DNA of 60,622 bases from a virus (IMGVR_UViG_3300043395_002731:1-60622), one strand, 5' to 3'. Numbered from the stretch's first letter, positions 13,591 through 22,659 are shown. The notes: generated by a model not told the origin, from the sequence alone. Made by a program: numbers and translations.

Positions 13591-15673
13591 ATGATGTTGC
13601 TCTATCAACCAAAAGATTAGTGGCGTCTGGATTGTATGCAGAACCAACCGCTGATGCTAATCCAGGTGGCATGGTGTTGTTCACAGTTTGTGAACTATCA
13701 ACAAAAGTTGGATTATTCATAAACTCTCTTGTGACATCTCTCAACATATCTGCTAATACTGTTGAACCTTCCATTAATTTTCCACCCATCAACTTATCAA
13801 GTGCAGTAATTTGGTCGTATGCCAATGATGCTACCGAATCCGGCATTGAAGTTTTGCCGGCCATTGGTGTAGTTTGTGATGGCGCTTTTGCTGGTGTTGG
13901 TGCTTCTGCCTTTGCTGTTCTTGATTCTGCCGCTGGCATTCCCAGAGTGCTATAAATTCCAGCCGTATATTTTGATAGTTGTGCTTCTTCAGCAGCATTT
14001 CTTGGCGCTACCCATTTTCTCAAAGCGTCATCTAATGACATATCACCATATTTTGTTTTCCACAAATCTCTTTGAGCATTTCTACCCGCTTCGAATGTAG
14101 GAAATTGAGCGAACGGAACTAAATTGCCTTTTGAATCTTTTAAAGTTCCTCTTGTTGTATTTGGAATGGCTCCATACTTTGCAGCAAAAGGTCCATATAT
14201 CAATGCACCTGGATTATTCAAATCATAAGCCAATTCACCTTTTTTATTTCCTTCTTGTTTGAACTGCATATCTAAGATGGCGTTCTGCTGTTCTTTTGTT
14301 AAACTATTGAACGTGACTTTTCCTGATTCAGACTTTGTCGGTGTTGGTGATTGTGAACTTGAATACCAGTCTCTCCATTTGTTTGCGCCTAGTTTTTCCT
14401 CATATCTTTGAGAAAACGACATATTCTCAACTGTCTCCGAAACATTTGATGTTCTCTGTTTCTGCGATAAGTCTTTTCCTTTTACATAAGAAATATTCTC
14501 ATCCAGTTTATCTAAAACTCGGTTCCATTTAACTCTCATATCTTGATCTTGCCATTCAGACTTTCCGGTTTTAGGATCTATTTTAAGACCTTTTCTAAAA
14601 AAAGAATATTCACCTTTCATCTCAAGTGCTTGTTGTTTTTTGGTTTCAAGTTCTTCTAAACTTCTGCCACTAGTTAGACCCATTTCACTAACATTCATAC
14701 CTCCCGGACCAACTTTAGTTTCTCTAGATTGACCCGTAATTTGGAATCTTATGTCTTCATAAAAGTTTTCTATTTTTCCCATTATGTCTCTCACTGTTGC
14801 AATCACCAATTTTGACATTAGTTCCATTGTTGTTTCAACTATAGATGTTACTTGCAAAGAAAAAGTTTTAAAACCCTCTCTAAGTTCTTTCATGGTTTTA
14901 CTAAACTCACCATCAGTTAAGCTATCTAAGCCTTTAGTCAGTTCATCAGTAAAGTTATTGATATTTTTTTTGAGACCCGAAAAATCCAGGCTTTGATAAA
15001 GTTGATATATTAATAAACCCAAGGCACCGGCTGCAAGTATTCCAATAAACCCCATTCCTCCTAACGCACCTTTAAGTACACCAAAAACACCAGAAACCGC
15101 ACCACCGAGTAGCCCTCCAATACCTCCGAGTATTGAACCTACTGCACTAGCAGCACCTCCTAATAAACTTCCTGCCATACTTCCTAATCCACCCAACATG
15201 CTTAAAATATTGAAACCTCCAGCACCACTGGTTTTGCCTAGGCCAGTTGACCCTTTTTTCCCGCCGCCAAACTTTGATTCATATTTCTCTTCTTTTTCTT
15301 TTGCACCCTCAAAATATTTTGTTGGTGTTCCGCCTGATAATCGAACCAATTGTGCCATGTTACGAGCAATTGAAGGTAGCGACATAGAGTTTCTTGCACT
15401 AATTCTGGCATCACGTGCAATTGAACTGAGTGCTGTAGGTGAACCAGATACTTCGGGTGATATCATTGAAGTCGGTGACTTTTTCGATATAGGGCTTGCT
15501 TGATAACCTTTTAGAGAGGGGAATAAAGCAGTCATTAGTCCAGTCTGAGAAAATAAAGCATTTCTCGGATCAAATCTTTGCATGTTTAGTTGATTGTAAG
15601 CACCACTTAAAGAAGTAGCGGCACTTTTGCCTGATTCTCTTTGGGCACGAACTAAGTCTGTAAATGATGCCAT
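13589..15673 (-). CDS. Tape measure protein with muralytic-like domain
   Basis: A 694-residue protein. Residues about 155-225 form a long Gly/Ala/Leu hydrophobic region (GGLGSMAGSLLGG through GILAAGALGLLIYQLY), typical of tape measure proteins. Helical, polar segments follow. At about 452-565 lies a domain with LTKEQQNAILDMQFKQEG, DLNNPGALIYGPFAAKYGA and FAQFPTFEAGRNAQRDLW, which resembles phage transglycosylase or lysozyme-like domains; the Glu in FKQEG is a candidate catalytic residue. It starts two bases after the stop of the frameshifted chaperone frame. It corresponds in role to T4 gp29 but sequence identity is not clear, so no symbol is given. Confidence 0.8.
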   Translation of the reverse strand: MASFTDLVRAQRESGKSAATSLSGAYNQLNMQRFDPRNALFSQTGLMTALFPSLKGYQASPISKKSPTSMISPEVSGSPTALSSIARDARISARNSMSLPSIARNMAQLVRLSGGTPTKYFEGAKEKEEKYESKFGGGKKGSTGLGKTSGAGGFNILSMLGGLGSMAGSLLGGAASAVGSILGGIGGLLGGAVSGVFGVLKGALGGMGFIGILAAGALGLLIYQLYQSLDFSGLKKNINNFTDELTKGLDSLTDGEFSKTMKELREGFKTFSLQVTSIVETTMELMSKLVIATVRDIMGKIENFYEDIRFQITGQSRETKVGPGGMNVSEMGLTSGRSLEELETKKQQALEMKGEYSFFRKGLKIDPKTGKSEWQDQDMRVKWNRVLDKLDENISYVKGKDLSQKQRTSNVSETVENMSFSQRYEEKLGANKWRDWYSSSQSPTPTKSESGKVTFNSLTKEQQNAILDMQFKQEGNKKGELAYDLNNPGALIYGPFAAKYGAIPNTTRGTLKDSKGNLVPFAQFPTFEAGRNAQRDLWKTKYGDMSLDDALRKWVAPRNAAEEAQLSKYTAGIYSTLGMPAAESRTAKAEAPTPAKAPSQTTPMAGKTSMPDSVASLAYDQITALDKLMGGKLMEGSTVLADMLRDVTREFMNNPTFVDSSQTVNNTMPPGLASAVGSAYNPDATNLLVDRATS

Positions 15674-15675
15674 TT

Positions 15676-15876
15676 TTATCTCTTACTCTTTGTTATTTTT
15701 TCTTGTTGCAGTTTTTCGTTTTCTTCTTTAATAAAGTTGACCAACATGGTCACATAAACACTCTTTTCCCAAGGTAACATATTTTCAATGTCACTCAAAT
15801 TATATTTGTGGTGCTGCATTAATGCAAAGTTAGTTTCAAAGTAATTCTTCAGATTATCATAACAAAAGGTTATACG
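15676..15876 (-). CDS. Frameshift extension of the tail assembly chaperone
   Basis: This frame (66 codons then TAA) is open from inside the end of the gp26-like gene and has no start codon at its head. It encodes RITFCYDNLKNYFETNF, then HHKYNLSDIENMLPWEKSVY and VTMLVNFIKEE, an H...LPWE...Y..ML pattern like the second frame of phage tail assembly chaperones. It lies in -1 relative to gp26 and is entered at TTTTTTC (15882-15876). An internal ATG at 15819 could alternatively start a 47-residue protein. The tape measure gene begins two bases after the stop. The frame may correspond to small gp51-like genes annotated after gp26 in related phages; I am not sure of that. Confidence 0.75.
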   Translation of the reverse strand, partial: RITFCYDNLKNYFETNFALMQHHKYNLSDIENMLPWEKSVYVTMLVNFIKEENEKLQQEKITKSKR

Positions 15877-16604
15877 AAAAAACTTTGGAGTCCTTCAATC
15901 GTAATCGTTTCTTGATAACCACACTTAGTACAACTAAAATCAACATCTTTTTTAATCTTAGGCATTGTCTCAAAAAACTCTTGTACCTTACTGAATTGTT
16001 CTCTTGTTAGGTTTTCAATAAAATCAAGAAGTTCTTTTTTAGGTACATCTTTTGAATAAAAAATAGTTTCCTCTGTGTACACACCATCAATACATGCTAC
16101 AAGTATGTTCATTAGTTTATCAACTTCGGAACCTTCTTGTTTTTGTGCCTCTTCTACCATTCTGAAAGATGGATACTTAATCAAGATGCCCATATTTTGA
16201 CTGAGTTCAATCTTGTCTATTTTCTTTTCGTGGACTTCTGGGCGTATCTCAAGCAAGTTCATCTGAAGTGTTACAATATTGCCACACTCTTTCTGTTCAC
16301 CATTTGCATCAATTTTATTGTTACAGCGATAAGGTAGTTCAACAATTTCGTTTACCGATCTTGCTCTTAGATTCAGAAACAAATATTCAATATCTGTGAT
16401 AGGCAGATCGTCTACGTCCAAATCATCTAAACAGCAGTTGGTTAATATTTGTTTGATCGCCAAAAGAACTGCATCAGGTTCTTCACTCTCCATTGCCATT
16501 AAAAGAATCTTTTCTTCTTTTACTAAGAAAGGTCTAAATCTAATTGATTTTTTCGTTAATGGTAAAATCAATTCATAAATTGGTACATCTATTTTGGGTA
16601 GCAT
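15870..16604 (-). CDS. gp26: gp26-like baseplate hub / tape measure chaperone
   Basis: The 244-residue protein matches the T4 baseplate family PF12322 in outline: LPKIDVPIYELILPLTKKSIRFRPFLVKEEKILLMA at the start (in sections), then CLDDLDVDDLPITDIEYLFL, and LRARSVNEIVELPYRC. It contains CN...C and a C-terminal CTKCGY, probably zinc-binding, and ends GLQSFFV. A -1 frameshift six codons from the end region would give a 309-residue form. Position just before the tape measure gene is that of a tail assembly chaperone. GAGG precedes the ATG. Confidence 0.85.
   Translation of the reverse strand: MLPKIDVPIYELILPLTKKSIRFRPFLVKEEKILLMAMESEEPDAVLLAIKQILTNCCLDDLDVDDLPITDIEYLFLNLRARSVNEIVELPYRCNNKIDANGEQKECGNIVTLQMNLLEIRPEVHEKKIDKIELSQNMGILIKYPSFRMVEEAQKQEGSEVDKLMNILVACIDGVYTEETIFYSKDVPKKELLDFIENLTREQFSKVQEFFETMPKIKKDVDFSCTKCGYQETITIEGLQSFFV
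15876..15896 (-). promoter_or_regulatory. Programmed -1 frameshift site with SD-like stimulator
   Basis: On the minus strand the gp26 reading is CAA AGT TTT TTC GTA TAA. The heptamer T TTT TTC (15882-15876) obeys the X XXY YYZ rule exactly, so both tRNAs can re-pair after slipping back one base. GAAGGA (15896-15891) ends eight bases upstream, the placing of the internal Shine-Dalgarno stimulator known from dnaX. The zero-frame stop comes two codons after the site. Confidence 0.8.
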
Positions 16605-16621
16605 AATAACCTCACGTTAAG

Positions 16622-17350
16622 TTAAAGTGACAGCAATCTTGATGCACCTGTGCCAAATATAGCCGCTGCTGTTGCACCAAGATCATATTTTCCTTCATAA
16701 ATTGTTTCGAATCTTTGATATGCGAATTGCACAGTCAATCGATGAAAGCCTTCTTCCGCCCAACTCAATGGTTGTGCTGCTATACCAATTGGAAAGGCAT
16801 CAATTAAGTTCACAGCATAGATTTGTTTTACTATATCATCAAATTGAGTCACTGTAATTTTGGTCAAGTATCTTGAGTTTTGACCTTTTGGAAAACGCAA
16901 GTTGTTGGTGTCTGTAGGCATGATTGCCTCTAGCCATTTGTCGAATAACTTGCGTTCGTAAAACTCATTTGTACAAAGAAATGTTAGAGACATTTCTGAG
17001 TATTGTGTTTGATATGGTACCTTATAAGTTGGTCCATAAATCTTTACATCTTCAGTTTGTATTGTCTTACCAGGAAGTTCAGCCGTTTCACATTGCAGTG
17101 CCAAATAACGAGACAGTCCGGGGTTTGCACTTTTTTGTGAATCACTTTTTTGACCTATTGCATTTCCTATTGCTTCTGTTATTTCTGAAAAAGCGGAGTT
17201 AGGCAAATTCAGTATTTTTTCTATAACCGAATTAGTCACAAAGTTTCCAATATAAGCTGGTATTGGAAGTATTACCTCATAACGATTAGGTCGGGCAAGT
17301 CCATCCTTACCTCTAATATTTGATAAAAATAAATTTGGTGAAAATGACAT
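16622..17350 (-). CDS. gp54: gp54-like baseplate tail tube initiator (gp19 superfamily)
   Basis: A 242-residue protein with the tail-tube fold pattern: ARPNRYEVILPIP near the start, LQCETAELPGKTIQTEDVK, KVPYQTQYSEMSLTFLCTNEF, LFDKWLEAI, then LIDAFPIGIAAQPLSW and LTVQFAYQRFETI. The block order is that of T4 gp19 and its baseplate relatives. In this baseplate gene block it more likely starts the tube (gp54 type) than forms it. It overlaps the gene upstream by one base (TAATG). Confidence 0.7.
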   Translation of the reverse strand: MSFSPNLFLSNIRGKDGLARPNRYEVILPIPAYIGNFVTNSVIEKILNLPNSAFSEITEAIGNAIGQKSDSQKSANPGLSRYLALQCETAELPGKTIQTEDVKIYGPTYKVPYQTQYSEMSLTFLCTNEFYERKLFDKWLEAIMPTDTNNLRFPKGQNSRYLTKITVTQFDDIVKQIYAVNLIDAFPIGIAAQPLSWAEEGFHRLTVQFAYQRFETIYEGKYDLGATAAAIFGTGASRLLSL

Positions 17351-17931
17351 TAAAATTTGTCCTCTGATTCAGACCAGACTTTGCTGGCTGATGCTTTTGC
17401 AAATGATTCTAATGGTAACATGACGGCAATATCCCACTCATCTGCTGTTATTTCTAAAAAACGAGACTGTACATGGCCAGACAAGTATCGTTTGATACAT
17501 GGTGTGGCTTCATAAATTTTAGATGCTCGTTTCAAAAAATCATAACTGATTCTCAACCTAGTGCCTTCGTCATAACGATGGTCGGTCAGAATTGTACTTA
17601 ATTTGTCTAGAAGAATGATTCGTCGCTTTGGGTGAATGTAATGTAGATTCAACCCTAAAAAACCGTCTGAGTATCGTTCTATTGGAATCACCAATGGGAA
17701 CCTGTCGTAATATGGCAACGAATCTTTCGTCTTCGGATCATAATAATAAAAGTACATACGACCAATGATAGACTGATTTCTTAATCGTTCACGATCACGC
17801 ATAAGATCACCTTTGGTGGGTCTGAGTGATGGAACTTTGGACTTTAACCAAGCACGTGCTTCACGTGACCGTGGTGCATATCCTGATTTTGCAAGGGATT
17901 CCTTGATTCTATCAATAAGTCGTTTCGCCAT
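17350..17931 (-). CDS. Conserved protein of the tail/baseplate block
   Basis: A 193-residue basic protein with IGRMYFYYYDPKTKDSLPYY, FPLVIPIERYSDGFLGLNLH and RRIILLDKL. I recognise the YDPKxKDxLPYYDxFPLV motif from marine T4-like phages but cannot assign a T4 gene number. It sits between the head-completion nuclease gp4 and the gp54-like gene, so a structural or assembly role is likely. Confidence 0.65.
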   Translation of the reverse strand: MAKRLIDRIKESLAKSGYAPRSREARAWLKSKVPSLRPTKGDLMRDRERLRNQSIIGRMYFYYYDPKTKDSLPYYDRFPLVIPIERYSDGFLGLNLHYIHPKRRIILLDKLSTILTDHRYDEGTRLRISYDFLKRASKIYEATPCIKRYLSGHVQSRFLEITADEWDIAVMLPLESFAKASASKVWSESEDKF

Positions 17932-17938
17932 CTAATAT

Positions 17939-18373
17939 TTATCTTATACCAAGATGCTTTTCTGTCAAAATTTGAAATTGCCAACCATGATCTTTACAAA
18001 ACTCTTCAGCCGCATACCACTTGGCTTTGTTAATCTCATAAGTCATTGCTTCTTGTAGAAATGTCTTGGTCTTTCGTTTCTGTGTGGGTGGCTGAGTTTG
18101 TTTTTCTGGCTTGACTTCAATAATGTAAGTCATCACTGTACCGTCTGCTTTACGCATTTTAGCAATAAAGTCTGGAAAGTAACGATGTTTCTTTTTGTCA
18201 ATTGGATTGTAATAAGGTATAGGAAGTTCTTCCGACCCCCACCAGAGAACGTTCGGATTGTCATCTAAATAATTCATTACCTTTATTTCCCACGTAGACC
18301 TATAGATGATATTGTTTGCATCACCTTTGTATTTCTGTGGGTTTTTCGGTCTAAATCTTCCTTTGTTTGGCAT
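17939..18373 (-). CDS. gp4: Head completion nuclease gp4
   Basis: A 144-residue protein with the TnsA/PD-(D/E)XK-like fold of T4 gp4. YRSTWEIKVMNYLDDNP (E29), NVLWWGSEELPIPY, HRYFPDFIA (D68) and IIEVKPEKQT (E86, K88) are all in the expected order. In T4, gp4 finishes DNA-filled heads before tail joining. The start overlaps a plus-strand late promoter motif at 18371-18378 in a 33-base divergent gap. Confidence 0.85.
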   Translation of the reverse strand: MPNKGRFRPKNPQKYKGDANNIIYRSTWEIKVMNYLDDNPNVLWWGSEELPIPYYNPIDKKKHRYFPDFIAKMRKADGTVMTYIIEVKPEKQTQPPTQKRKTKTFLQEAMTYEINKAKWYAAEEFCKDHGWQFQILTEKHLGIR

Positions 18374-18378
18374 AAATA
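18371..18378 (+). promoter_or_regulatory. Putative late promoter for the baseplate operon
   Basis: CATAAATA matches the T4-type late element at seven of eight bases. The expected start of transcription is about 22 bases before the gp48 ATG, leaving room for AGGAA. It is the only candidate in the short divergent region that drives the long rightward structural block. Confidence 0.55.
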
Positions 18379-18406
18379 CTATCTAGTCAACGAACAGGAA
18401 CCCATC

Positions 18407-19726
18407 ATGGCATTTTTCGGTCTTTCAGACATAAGATTTAATTATTCAGAAACTCGTACATTTGGACCACTATCCGTTTTAGATGCTGTTGGTGGTGGAT
18501 TCAAACAAAATGCCTTAAAATATCCCTTAGATGTTGGTAGCGCAGATAAAGGTCATTACATGATATTCTTTGTGCGTCAACAAAAAGAGACACAGTTTTC
18601 CGCTGCTTATCGTGGCGGTCAAGTCTTCGATTCAAATGCTGAGAAGGCTATTCAAGATCAATTATCAAAAGGTGTTTCCGTTTCAAATAGAATCTCTACA
18701 AGCACAGTCAGAAGTTCTTTTGCTGACAAGATTAATAAGGGTGTTGAAAATCTAATCTCTGCTGGAACCTCTACAGTGGGAAAATATGGTGGAAGAGTTG
18801 GACAAAAGATTGGTTCTGGTATTGAAGGTTGGATAGGAACAAATAATCCTCCTCAAGTTCCGCTTTCTGGTGAGCAAAGAATAAACGACAATATAACAAC
18901 ATCAGTCAAACGAATCAGTGACAAAACACCTTTTGGTTTTATCAATAAAACTCAACTTACAACTGATTCAATTGCTTTATACATGCCAGATACAATTCAG
19001 TTTGATAGTCGTCAATCGTATGATGGACTATCTCCTGGTAAAGAGTTACTAGGTCAAGCACTTGTTGCATTGCCTGGTTTGGTAGATACTTATAAAAAAG
19101 GTGGTGGTAAAGCTGCACTTGAGGCGATCAAAAAAACTGGTGCCTTACAGGCACTTGGTGAAAGAGTGATTGGTGGTGTTACAGGCGCTCAAGACACAAC
19201 TCGTCTAGGTGTTTTTGGTGTAACAGGTCGTGTTGTAAACCCAATGCTTGAACTGATTTATAACTCACCTGATTTTCGTCAATTTCAGTTTGAGTTTTTC
19301 TTTTGGCCACGTGATGAAAAAGAAGCGTTAGAAGTTCAAAAAATTATTGATCGTTTTAGGTTTCATCAATCTCCAGAATTGGAAAAAATTTCTGGTAAAC
19401 AATCAGGACTTTTGATACCTCCATCCGAGTTTGATATTCAGTTTTTCTATGCGGGTCGTCAAAACCCAAACATACCACCAATAGCATCCTGCATATTAGA
19501 AAGCCTACAGGTGAATTATACACCTAGAGGTTTTGCTGCATATGAAGTGCCTGGTGAAAATAATCCAGATTTGGGTCGCACAGGTATGCCGGTTGGTATT
19601 CAGTTGACTCTTCAATTTAGAGAAACAACTTACGTCACAAAAGAAGATTTTGGTGCCGCTCAAGATTACTCTTCAACAAGAATGAATGTTGAAGACAAAA
19701 AACAGGGAATATTTGCACAAAAATAA
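18407..19726 (+). CDS. gp48: Baseplate tail tube cap gp48
   Basis: The 439-residue protein has KGHYMIFFVRQQ near 46-57, IALYMPDTIQFDSRQSY in the middle, and the signature NPMLELIYNSPDFRQFQFEF followed by FFWPRDEKEALEVQKIIDRF. Its C-terminus has SEFDIQFFY and CILESLQVNYTPRGF. This is the T4 gp48 pattern (T4 364 residues; this is longer). gp48 caps the baseplate and starts the tail tube with gp54. First gene of the rightward baseplate operon, three bases ahead of gp53. Confidence 0.88.
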   Translation: MAFFGLSDIRFNYSETRTFGPLSVLDAVGGGFKQNALKYPLDVGSADKGHYMIFFVRQQKETQFSAAYRGGQVFDSNAEKAIQDQLSKGVSVSNRISTSTVRSSFADKINKGVENLISAGTSTVGKYGGRVGQKIGSGIEGWIGTNNPPQVPLSGEQRINDNITTSVKRISDKTPFGFINKTQLTTDSIALYMPDTIQFDSRQSYDGLSPGKELLGQALVALPGLVDTYKKGGGKAALEAIKKTGALQALGERVIGGVTGAQDTTRLGVFGVTGRVVNPMLELIYNSPDFRQFQFEFFFWPRDEKEALEVQKIIDRFRFHQSPELEKISGKQSGLLIPPSEFDIQFFYAGRQNPNIPPIASCILESLQVNYTPRGFAAYEVPGENNPDLGRTGMPVGIQLTLQFRETTYVTKEDFGAAQDYSSTRMNVEDKKQGIFAQK

Positions 19727-19729
19727 ACA

Positions 19730-20395
19730 ATGGCAAATTACTTCAATTTTTATCCATCAACCTTTTATAGTGTTGATGCCAACAATAAGGTTGCACTTGA
19801 TGTTGTAACCAATATAATTTCTAGGTTTGCATTTGAAGGTTCTCTTAAAGAAAACTCAAATGTATTTTATCCTTATGAAATAAAAGATTCAGATACTCCC
19901 GAATCAATAGCATATAAACTTTATGGTGATGCTGAGAGACACTGGATAGTTTTGCTATTTAATAATATCATTGACCCCCAATATGATTGGCCATTGAACT
20001 ATAATAATTTTATTAGTTATGTAAATGAAAAATATTCGGCTAACGGTGCGGCAAATACGACCGTTCAAACAGGTCTTCAATGGGCACAAAGTGAAAACAA
20101 TGTGCATTCATATTATCAAGTGAACACAAGAAGTTCTGTTGCTGTTACTGCCGATAGTAAAACAATCGAAGAAAAGATTCAGATAACGGCAAACACTTAT
20201 GCCAATGTTATCGTTGGTTCTGTAACTTATACACTAGATAACGGCAAAACAATAACTGAAACTACCAGTAAAGAAAAACTTACATACTATGATTATGAAG
20301 TAGAGGTGAATGAGAACAAGAGAAAAATTAAGCTATTAAAACCAGAGTTTGCATTTGATGTCTTTGAAGAGTTTAAACAGATCGTTAGAGAATGA
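19730..20395 (+). CDS. gp53: Baseplate wedge gp53
   Basis: A 221-residue protein with YFNFYPSTFYS at the start, DVVTNIISRFAF, a LysM-like block (DTPESIAYKLYGDAERHWIV) and IDPQYDWPLNYNNFISYV. These match T4 gp53 (196 residues), which joins wedges around the hub. The stop overlaps the hub gene by four bases (ATGA). Confidence 0.88.
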   Translation: MANYFNFYPSTFYSVDANNKVALDVVTNIISRFAFEGSLKENSNVFYPYEIKDSDTPESIAYKLYGDAERHWIVLLFNNIIDPQYDWPLNYNNFISYVNEKYSANGAANTTVQTGLQWAQSENNVHSYYQVNTRSSVAVTADSKTIEEKIQITANTYANVIVGSVTYTLDNGKTITETTSKEKLTYYDYEVEVNENKRKIKLLKPEFAFDVFEEFKQIVRE

Positions 20396-21717
20396 CCACA
20401 TCACTATTAGATTCAACGCAGTTTAAGGTAAAACAAATCTCCATCATGTCTAAAGGTGGTGCTGTTGACATTTCGGCAATTTATGATGAGATTAATATTT
20501 ACGATTCACTGTTTATGCCGATGATGTCGGGAAATATATTACTAACTGATGCTGTTGGTTTATCCAAGGCTTTGAGTTTTGATGGATCTGAAGTTATTCT
20601 AATAGATGTAGAAAAAAGTTCTAACTTTTTGTCTTTTAGAAAGTCTTTTAGAATATACAAACAAACAGATCGCAAGAATGTAAATCAATCAACTGAAAAA
20701 TACATTCTTCATTTTGTTGCAGATGAGTTTGTTTTTTCTTTGCAACAAAAGGTAAATCAAAGCTACCAATCAACATACACAGATATCGTTCAGAAGATTT
20801 TATCAACATATCTTAAACTAGAGAATGATAAAAAAGGTTTAATTGAAAACTCCTTTGGTGTAAGAAAAGTTGTCATACCTAACCTATCGCCCATAGAAGC
20901 AATTGAATGGTGTGCAAAACGTTCATTGGACGGTAAAAATGCTCCTACCTTTGTATTTTTTTCTAACATTTTTGGCTATAATTACGTATCTTTGTCTTCT
21001 CTTTTGAATAAAGATTCAATATTAAAAATTAACTTTGATCCCAAAAACTTGAGTCAAAATGATCCTTTATCAGAGATGAGTACCGCTAGAAGTTATGAAA
21101 TGATATTACAAGGTGATTCTGTTGACAAGATTAGAAGTGGTGTAAATGCTGGTAAGTTTATAGGCTTCGATCCAATCACAAGAAGTTTTGGTGAAAAAAA
21201 TGTAACATTTGATGATCATTATGGTATAACAGAACATCTAAACAAAAACCCAAACAGAACAGAGATATTCAACAAAGACAATACGACGAATCTGACTTCA
21301 TTAGATTCCAGAAAAGTATTAAGTATTTTTGGTGCGAATAGAAAGAACAGTAACTATATCAAAAAGTATGATGCCGAGTCCATAACAAAAGTTGAAAATT
21401 ACGAAAGTTTTCTTTTTCAGAGAAAAGCTATATTTAAAAATCTGGTGAATAAAAGAATGAAGGTTGTTATGCCTGGTAATTTTCAACTGACATCGGGTTT
21501 TAATGTAGATATTTCAACCTCTGGTTTTAATAGAAAAACTAAAGATTCTCAAAATGAAGAAGTATCGCTGAACGGAAAATATCTGATAGTTGCCGCAAGA
21601 CATACAATAACAAATAATAAACATGAAACTTTAATTGAAATTGCTACAGATTCGACTAACAGCTTAGAGGTTTACACAAGCAATCCTCAACAAAATGAAT
21701 TACTCAAAAAGACTTAA
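20392..21717 (+). CDS. gp27: gp27-like baseplate hub protein
   Basis: A 441-residue protein, near the length of T4 gp27 (391). It has YDEINIYDSLFMPMMSGNIL near the start, IEAIEWCAKRSLDG in the middle and a conserved hub-type end VNKRMKVVMPGNFQLTSG with LIVAARHTI. gp27 trimers form the hub between tube and spike. It lies directly before the gp5-like gene, with no gap, which supports the call. Confidence 0.75.
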   Translation: MTTSLLDSTQFKVKQISIMSKGGAVDISAIYDEINIYDSLFMPMMSGNILLTDAVGLSKALSFDGSEVILIDVEKSSNFLSFRKSFRIYKQTDRKNVNQSTEKYILHFVADEFVFSLQQKVNQSYQSTYTDIVQKILSTYLKLENDKKGLIENSFGVRKVVIPNLSPIEAIEWCAKRSLDGKNAPTFVFFSNIFGYNYVSLSSLLNKDSILKINFDPKNLSQNDPLSEMSTARSYEMILQGDSVDKIRSGVNAGKFIGFDPITRSFGEKNVTFDDHYGITEHLNKNPNRTEIFNKDNTTNLTSLDSRKVLSIFGANRKNSNYIKKYDAESITKVENYESFLFQRKAIFKNLVNKRMKVVMPGNFQLTSGFNVDISTSGFNRKTKDSQNEEVSLNGKYLIVAARHTITNNKHETLIEIATDSTNSLEVYTSNPQQNELLKKT

Positions 21718-22647
21718 ATGAATCAAAGTGCATACGATTTTGCTGGTAGAGCAAACTTCATATGGTGGGTTGGTGTTGTCGAAGACAGACAAGACCCGCT
21801 AAAATTAGGTCGTTGCCGTGTGAGATGTATAGGTTGGCACTCAGCAAATAAAATGCAATTACCCACAGACATGTTGCCTTGGGCTATGCCAAGTATACCT
21901 ATAAATTTATCAAATGTTTATACACCAAAAGAAGGAGATATGGTTTTTGGGTTTTTTGTCGATGGTGAAAATGCACAAGAACTGGTGATGTTAGGTTCTT
22001 TTCCTAGCATACCATTGAAGTCTCCTAACAGACAAGATCCTTTTACGGATCCAAGAACAGAAGAGCAGATATCTTCAGCACCCGTCAAACCATACGAATC
22101 AGCAACAAATTATCCACGTAAGTTAGATGAACCAACGACATCAAGACTAGCACGTAATGATGCTGATTATCCATCAGAAATTGTAGCGGCCAAAAGAGAA
22201 AGAAAAGCAAGTAAGGTTGAACCAGACCCGTATTATGCAGCAAAGTATCCGTATAACAATGTTTACGAATCTGAATCTGGCCATGCATTAGAGTTTGACG
22301 ATACCAAAGGCGCTGAAAGAGTTCACCTTTACCATCGTTCTGGTTCTTACGTTGAATGGGGACCAGAAGGTGATAGGTCAGAAAGAATACAAAGAAATAA
22401 GTTTGAGGTTGTGGTTGGAGATGAACAAGTATATGTCAAAGGTGATGTTAAAATCTACGTTGACGGTGATTATGATTTAGAGGTTACGGGTGACATAAGG
22501 ATAAACGGTCAAACAATTAATCTGAACAACGGAGATATGGGTGCTGCTCGTATTGGTGACTCAACTGAAGATAATGATACCGAAACAAATGGACCAGATA
22601 CGGGAGAAATTACGTCAGGTTCAAGCACTGTGTTTATCGGAGACTAA
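21718..22647 (+). CDS. gp5: gp5-like central spike protein without lysozyme domain
   Basis: A 309-residue protein. Residues 15-110 form an OB-fold: WWVGVVEDRQDPLKLGRCRV, LPWAMPSIPI and PKEGDMVFGFFVDG. After a linker come VYESESGHALEFDD and beta-helix-type repeats (VVVGDEQVYVKGDVKIYVDG). The ending has INGQTINLNNG and TSGSSTVFIG. The central lysozyme domain of T4 gp5 (575 residues) is absent. It forms the needle below gp27. A muralytic-like domain occurs instead in the tape measure protein. Confidence 0.85.
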   Translation: MNQSAYDFAGRANFIWWVGVVEDRQDPLKLGRCRVRCIGWHSANKMQLPTDMLPWAMPSIPINLSNVYTPKEGDMVFGFFVDGENAQELVMLGSFPSIPLKSPNRQDPFTDPRTEEQISSAPVKPYESATNYPRKLDEPTTSRLARNDADYPSEIVAAKRERKASKVEPDPYYAAKYPYNNVYESESGHALEFDDTKGAERVHLYHRSGSYVEWGPEGDRSERIQRNKFEVVVGDEQVYVKGDVKIYVDGDYDLEVTGDIRINGQTINLNNGDMGAARIGDSTEDNDTETNGPDTGEITSGSSTVFIGD

Positions 22648-22659
22648 GATAAATAAAAG

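Noticed and set aside
22648-22655. GATAAATA before gp25 and CATAAATA before gp8 as promoters
   Set aside because: They end four to seven bases before the ATG, so transcription would start at or inside the gene; likewise at 60473.
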